Assembly: GCA_018398765.1 (NCBI GenBank)
Contig: JAHBMJ010002556.1
Span: 1 to 18,031 of the forward strand
DNA length: 18,031 nucleotides
DNA from: Chromera velia
Taxonomy: Eukaryota; Sar; Chromeraceae
Direction: 5' to 3'
The position numbers and the translations under genes are program-made. The notes beneath the pieces are model-generated. The model saw nothing but the letters and a program-made list of their open reading frames with translations. It searched no databases and was not told the DNA's origin. Shown here piece by piece: positions 10,001 through 16,300 of this stretch (within the stretch, counting starts at the first letter, position 1; every line of letters begins with the position of its first letter).

Positions 10001-12592
10001 CACGAAACAACAACCGCGCGGATTCAAACAGCAGCAAGTGCGTCAAAACAAATGCCCCATCAGGATCTATGTCTCTTGTGGACCGCACCGTATCGGACAC
10101 AAATAAACAAAGAAGCCAGTAGACCGACGCAAAGAAGGAATAGAATGATGCACTGACGGAGGGACAGACGGACCTGCATGTTGAAGGGCGACTGTTCAAC
10201 GAAGTACGCCCCCATATTCGACACCACAAACTCACGGAGAGCCGAGGTCAGCCTGTCGGGTCTCAGCGCTCTGAGCAGGAGGAGCCGCTGGAAGAGTCCC
10301 AAATCTCTGAACGCTCTCGGAAGATCTGCACTCTCAGCCTTCTCGTCGGAGTACCACCTGCAGACAGTGTCACACCGATACAAACAAACAGAAAGGTAGA
10401 CAGACTATAGGTGTTCTGGTGTTCCCTGCTTCTCAGACAGACAGACAGACAGACAGATAGACAGACAGACAAGGATGTCTTCGCTTTGGTAATTCTGATG
10501 CATACAAGGGCAACAGCATACATATCAGCGAGCATGCAAAAAATGCAAGCAAATGTTCTTGTTCCCTTCATACGTGTCTTTGCACATCCACGGAGAAAAA
10601 TAGAGCAAAAGACTTGCAAGAATCTGCATCTTCATGCAACTGAAACCATCAGGATGCATGCAATCAGAACACTTCTTTGTCTTACTTTCTGTGTATCTCA
10701 AATTGTGCGCTGGTCCGCCCATGAAAAGAAGGAAAAACACGGCATGAAAGAGGGCAAAACAAGACAAGAGAGCATGGACAGAAAGGAAGGCACGCAGGCA
10801 GCCTTCTTCATGCCGGCGGGAGAAGAAGAAGAAAGCCTTGCAGATCAAACTGGGGATCCTGTGAAGATACAGAACAAAAGGGAAAAGAGAATAGAAGAAC
10901 GAACGACTGAATGAATGAGTGACCTCTTCCACCCCATGACGTCCTGTTCGATGTTCGCCAGGATTCCTGTACCCGCGCTCTTGAACGCCGGGAGCTGTTC
11001 CATCGTTCTGGCCATCGCCCACATCGTCTCGCTGACCCACGACTTCACCGCCTCCAGAGTGATGGGAGGCGCGTCTGTAGCAGGTTTACCCTGGATCAAC
11101 GCCAAGACCTCGTTTGCGTCCAGCTTGCCGGACTTGACCATCAGCCGGAAGCAGAGCATTGAGGCGACAATCAACTTGTGACGATCGAACAGACCTCTGC
11201 GGAAATGCACGTGTAGACACAAACTCATGCAGATCGATAGATACACACACATTCACTCATACTATAGGTGCACACGTGAACGCGTTGAAATGTCAAGTTT
11301 GCCTGATCATGTTTATGGTCCTGCTCTCCGATGCAGCAGAGCTTCTTGTCAAACGAATCTCTACAAAGGGACTGAAGCGAGGCAAATGGAGACAAAAAAA
11401 GAAACTTCAAGCAAGCAAGCAAGCAACCAACTGATCAACGAAAGAGTGAACGAAGGAAAAAGTGACCGACCGACCGTCTACAGTAGTCGAACACGTACTG
11501 CGTGATCGTGTCGATCAATTTGTCTACACGGGCCGCAAGGTCCTTCCCTGTCAACTCCACAACCTCCTCCTCATCGTCCCCGTCTCCTCCCCCAGGCTTT
11601 GCGTTTGAAGAAGAAGAACCAGGACGAGATCCAGAGGAATTCGCTTCCTCGGCAGCACCGCCTCCCTCCTGTGCAGCTTCGGGCGCCGCGGCATCCCCCT
11701 GGCCCTCTGCTTCCATCGAGGTCGGCTGTTCTTCAGTGGGGGCGCCTCCGAAGGCATCGAAGAACCCCCCCCCTCCTCCTTCTTCTTCTTTCTTCTCTTC
11801 CTCAGCTGGTGCGTCATCTTTCTTTTCTTCTTCAGCTCCAGCATCCCCCATGAAGGCCCCAAACATGCCCGCATCATCCTCTTTCTTCTCAGCTTCCTCT
11901 TCCTTCTTCTCTTCCTCTGCTGGGGCTTCCTCTTCCTTTTTCTCCTCTGCTGCTTCCTCTTCCTTCTTCTCCTCCTCCGCACCCTCGTCTTTCTTCTCCT
12001 CCTCAATACCCTCACCTGCAAGGGCCCCGAACATTCCAGTCTCGAGGGCTTCCTCTTTCTTCTCTTCCTCGGTGGGCTCTCCCTCGCCTTCCTTCTTCTC
12101 CTCTTCACCCTCGTCTTTTTTCTCCTCTTCTTCTCCACCCTCTTCCTTCTTTTCTTCCTCTCCTTCTTCTTTTTTCTCCTCTTCTCCTTCTTCTTCCTTC
12201 TTCTCTTCCTCCTTTTTCTCTTCCTCACCATCTCCCCCTTCTTCCGCCTTTTCCTCTTCATCTCCCCCCTCCTTTTTATCCTCTCCAGTCTCGCCCTCTG
12301 CAGCCGCAGCGGCTCCCCCTTCAGCGGGTTTCTCTTCTCCGCCCTCGTTGTCATCTGGCGGTGGGCTTTCCCGTTTCTTCTCCTTCTTCTCCTTTTTCTT
12401 GATCAAGGAGATCGAATCAATCGCACGGTTAACCACCACCACAAAAGAGTCCAGGGAGTACATGTAGAAGGAGTGCATTTTCACCAAGTCGCAGAGAAGG
12501 AAGAAAAGCAGCGATCCACGAGCTGCATGTCGAAATTCAACATCAATGGGTGCACCCACACGGAAATTTACACGCACACACACACACACACA

Positions 12593-12639
<47 letters not shown>

Positions 12640-13337
12640 CAACATCCGAGAAGGAGTGACGATTCACCAAGCCCCAGAGAGAAAAATCAAAGAAAATGAC
12701 ACCCCACTGCTAGGGATTAAGGAAAGGCAGGTGGCTGCAGGGATACTGAAGGAGCGAGGGACAGAAAGGTCCGGCCACGGGATCCTCTTTTGACACCGTC
12801 GATCAACCAGGAGAGAGAACAGATCGGGGAGCAGAAGAGATGACGAGCATGAATGGACCCTCCCCAAATTACGGATTGATCCCTTTTACGCAGTTTCACA
12901 GTAAAGCAAGGCAACGCAACAAATCTGTCACTCCCTTCCCCCCCCCCACCTGCGGCAGGCCGATAGTGTTCGGAAGCCTCGTTGATTCTCTGCTCAGTTT
13001 CCTTTGCGACGGCGACCTTCTCTGCAACCTCCACTGAGATCTTCTTTGTGTACTCCAAATTTTCAATCAGCTCCACGTCCTCCAAGATGTCTCCCTGCAC
13101 ACACACACACACACACACATTCATCCACATACACAACAGAGACACCGATTTTAAGCACAAAAGCTTCCAAAGTGTTTGAAGACCATTTCTCGGTCAGTCG
13201 ACAAGACAGTTTCCCATTGTTGCTGGCAGCATGACTTCGTGACGCATTCGAGTCGCGATTCTGTGTAGGCAGGAATGATTACTCATACAGATAAGTCCGC
13301 ATGCAGCCAGCCAGCCAGCCAGCCTGCCTGCCTGCCA

Positions 13338-13378
<41 letters not shown>

Positions 13379-16300
13379 TCAGTCAGTCAGTCAGTCAGTC
13401 AGTCAGTCAGTCACTGACAGTCACAGTCAGTCAGTCAGTCAGTCAGTCAGTCACGCGGTCCACATTTGGGGGGGGAGACCTTCTTTCTGCACTATCGGTG
13501 ACGGAGTGCTCGTGTCTAGACACAGACATGCAGACATGCAGGCCTACCTGTGCATTTGTGAGTTTGTCGAGGAGCGATGCCTCAAGTTCCGCGAGTTTGA
13601 TCTTAAATTCGTTCTGCTGCTGGATCAACTGCATCTTCTGCTTGGCGAGGTCGGGCCGCTCCTTTTTGACCACAAGAGCCAAGAGCTGGTCCTCCAGACC
13701 CTGTGTGCATTCATTCATTCATTCATTCATTAATGCATTCATTCATTCATTCATTCATTTCTGTGCTCGGGCAGGAGGAATCAGACGAGGCAGCGGTGGA
13801 GGAATGTACTGCTGGCGGCGTCTGCTTATTCACGGAGGGAGTACCGATGATCGATCTTCTGCAGAGCACATACCAGATTCTCTTTAGAGTGACAAATCGA
13901 GACACACAAGAGAAAAAGAAATCGTGACGTCCACTAGACAAAACCATGCAGCAGTCCACAAGCCCTCCCTCTGACAGCACACTCTTTTCCCTTTTGGAGC
14001 GGTGCTTTCAAGCTGCATGCATGCCTGACCTGTTCTGTGACCGTAAAGTTGATGATCGTACACTCTGCCTGGATTTCGGGGGGATAATGGGGATTGGAAA
14101 GTTTTGTATGGAGGAAAAGTTTGAAGTTGGGCGAGTAGGAAATCTCCTTGTCCCCGAGCTTGATGTATCTGCACACAAAGCACAACCTCGGACACGCGGT
14201 GTGTGCGTGCAGAACAAGTTTCCAATGCAGATATGTGATATGATGCAACTCCTGAACTCGCCGGACCCACACCAACGATTCCAAAAAGGTAGAATCACTA
14301 TGCAGACAGGCAAATGGACAGACAAATGTCTAACGGGACCCTTCCCGTCTGGATGGATGCTCTCTCTATTTGTCCTCTCCCCCTCTCTTTTCTATTTCGT
14401 TCGCTGCCTCAGCCCTCCACCCGGCCCATCGCCAACTCACTTAGTCACTCACTCATTCACACACTGACGGACCGACCGTGCTCTGCCTCTTCTGATGGTT
14501 GCTCTGCTGATGACAGGCTGTAACACGGCATCGATGGACTCTTCCATGTTCTCAATCAGCACAGGCTCCCCGACGTCGATGGACCGCTCCATCACCCGGA
14601 CCATCTTGTCGTTCCCCATCCTCGTCACCTGCTCGTTCGACCAACGAATGAATGAATGAATGAACAAGCGAAAGTGAGGGAGGGACAGCTGAACGGGAGA
14701 GAGCGTGGTCTTTCTCTCTCAAATCAATAAATGAAGTTCATAGCGGGTCAAAGAATGACGGTCGTTTTTGGTACTCTGTAGTTGCCTATGCTGCTCATTT
14801 GGGGACATCGTGTGAGTGCTCGGCCACTAATAAAAACTCATGCATGAGTCTGGGGAGGGGGGAAGGGTTTGTGTGTGTGTGAGAGAGAAAGAGACCAATT
14901 GAGAAGAGACGAAAAGGATTAGCGCGAGGAAGGCAGGAAGGGGAAAAATCCCATTTCTTCACCCGCATCTCCCTCCTCCTTTGGGACCAGACAAGAATGA
15001 AAAGTCCGCAGGGAGTCTTTTTGTTCTCAACGTGTCCTGCTGTCCCCCTCCCCTCCCCCCCCCTTTCCTACCTACCTGCAGCTTGTTGGCCTTCTCCTTC
15101 TCCCTGATCCACGTGATGCCCTGAAGCTGTGGATCGATAATCAGGGGCCATCTGCCTCAACCGCAAGCAGGCAAGCAAGAAAAATAAATTGACAGCAGCA
15201 AGCAGTCGAGAATTAAGTCAACACACAGACAGGTATTGCGTGAATCTCTTCTCGTACCTCCCTCCTTCCTTCCAACCAAAGCGTCAGATTCCTTCCAAAC
15301 ACGGGAGGGGAGGGAAGCCAAAATTTGCAACGTCGTCATCAAATGACTTGCTTGCTTGCCTCTCTGACGTCATCTCGAGACTGTCTGATCCGATCAATCG
15401 ATTGTTTGGATTGATATGCCTCTCCTCTCCTCTCCTCTCCTCTCCTCTCTTCGCCTCTAGAACGACAAGGCTTCCTTTCCATGCTTGCTGCCTGTCTGCC
15501 TGCCTGGCTGCCTGACCTTTCTGAGTTGGTCATGATGGCTCCGTTCTCGTTTACTTTTCTTCTTATACAGTTTTTTTATTCTGTATGAAAGTAAACGCAG
15601 GCTGCCTGACCTTTCTGAGTTGGTCATGATGGCTCCGTTCTCGTTTACTTTTCTTCTTATACAATTTTTTTATTCTGTATGAAAGTAAACGCAGGCTGCC
15701 TGACCTTTCTGAGTTGGTCATGATGGCTCCGTTCTCGATCGAGACCCGATCGGAGGGGAGGCCCTGGTTGTTCCATCCAGCAATCACGGCATCGGAGGCC
15801 AAAATCGCCAGCACGTTGGACTCGGGACTCAAGGGGACGCTCCGTCCAGTCAGAAAATTCAAAAATTCAACCATCAGACCGTCACTGCATTCAGGAAGGG
15901 GCGAAGGAATAGGATGGATGGACACATCCTCCCTCTCATTCCAGCAACACAAGCCAGGCAGCCGACATTCGACACAGAACCACAATCAGAAATCAGACAG
16001 AGAAAAGCGAAAGGAAAAGGCAAACAAAGAGTTCTCACAGACAGACAGGTTGATGAGCCCCCTTTCTCCCCTCCCCTCCTTTCCGTTCTCTTCCGTCCAC
16101 AATGCCTCCGATTCCCTCGCATTTATTTACTTTTGCCAACAAGCCCGTCACCCACCCATGCACCCACGTACCGATATTTCTTCGTGAACACGCCAACGTA
16201 CGAGACGAAGGCGGATGCCATCAGGACGTCCCCAGCCATCACCCTCAACTGCTCTGTGAAAGTGTCGATGGCTGCCGCCCAACTGCATGCATGCACATGC

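Noticed and set aside
11502-12467. Plus-strand 321-codon open frame rich in Ser and Phe
   Set aside because: Exact antisense of the Glu/Lys-rich dynein insertion; GAA/GAG/AAG codons cannot give stops in reverse complement, so the open frame is expected by composition.
5597-15884. Introns as introner-type mobile elements with shared sequence
   Set aside because: Apart from simple repeats and the local duplications noted, the dynein introns share no common sequence that I can see; similarity is limited to the splice-site tetranucleotides.
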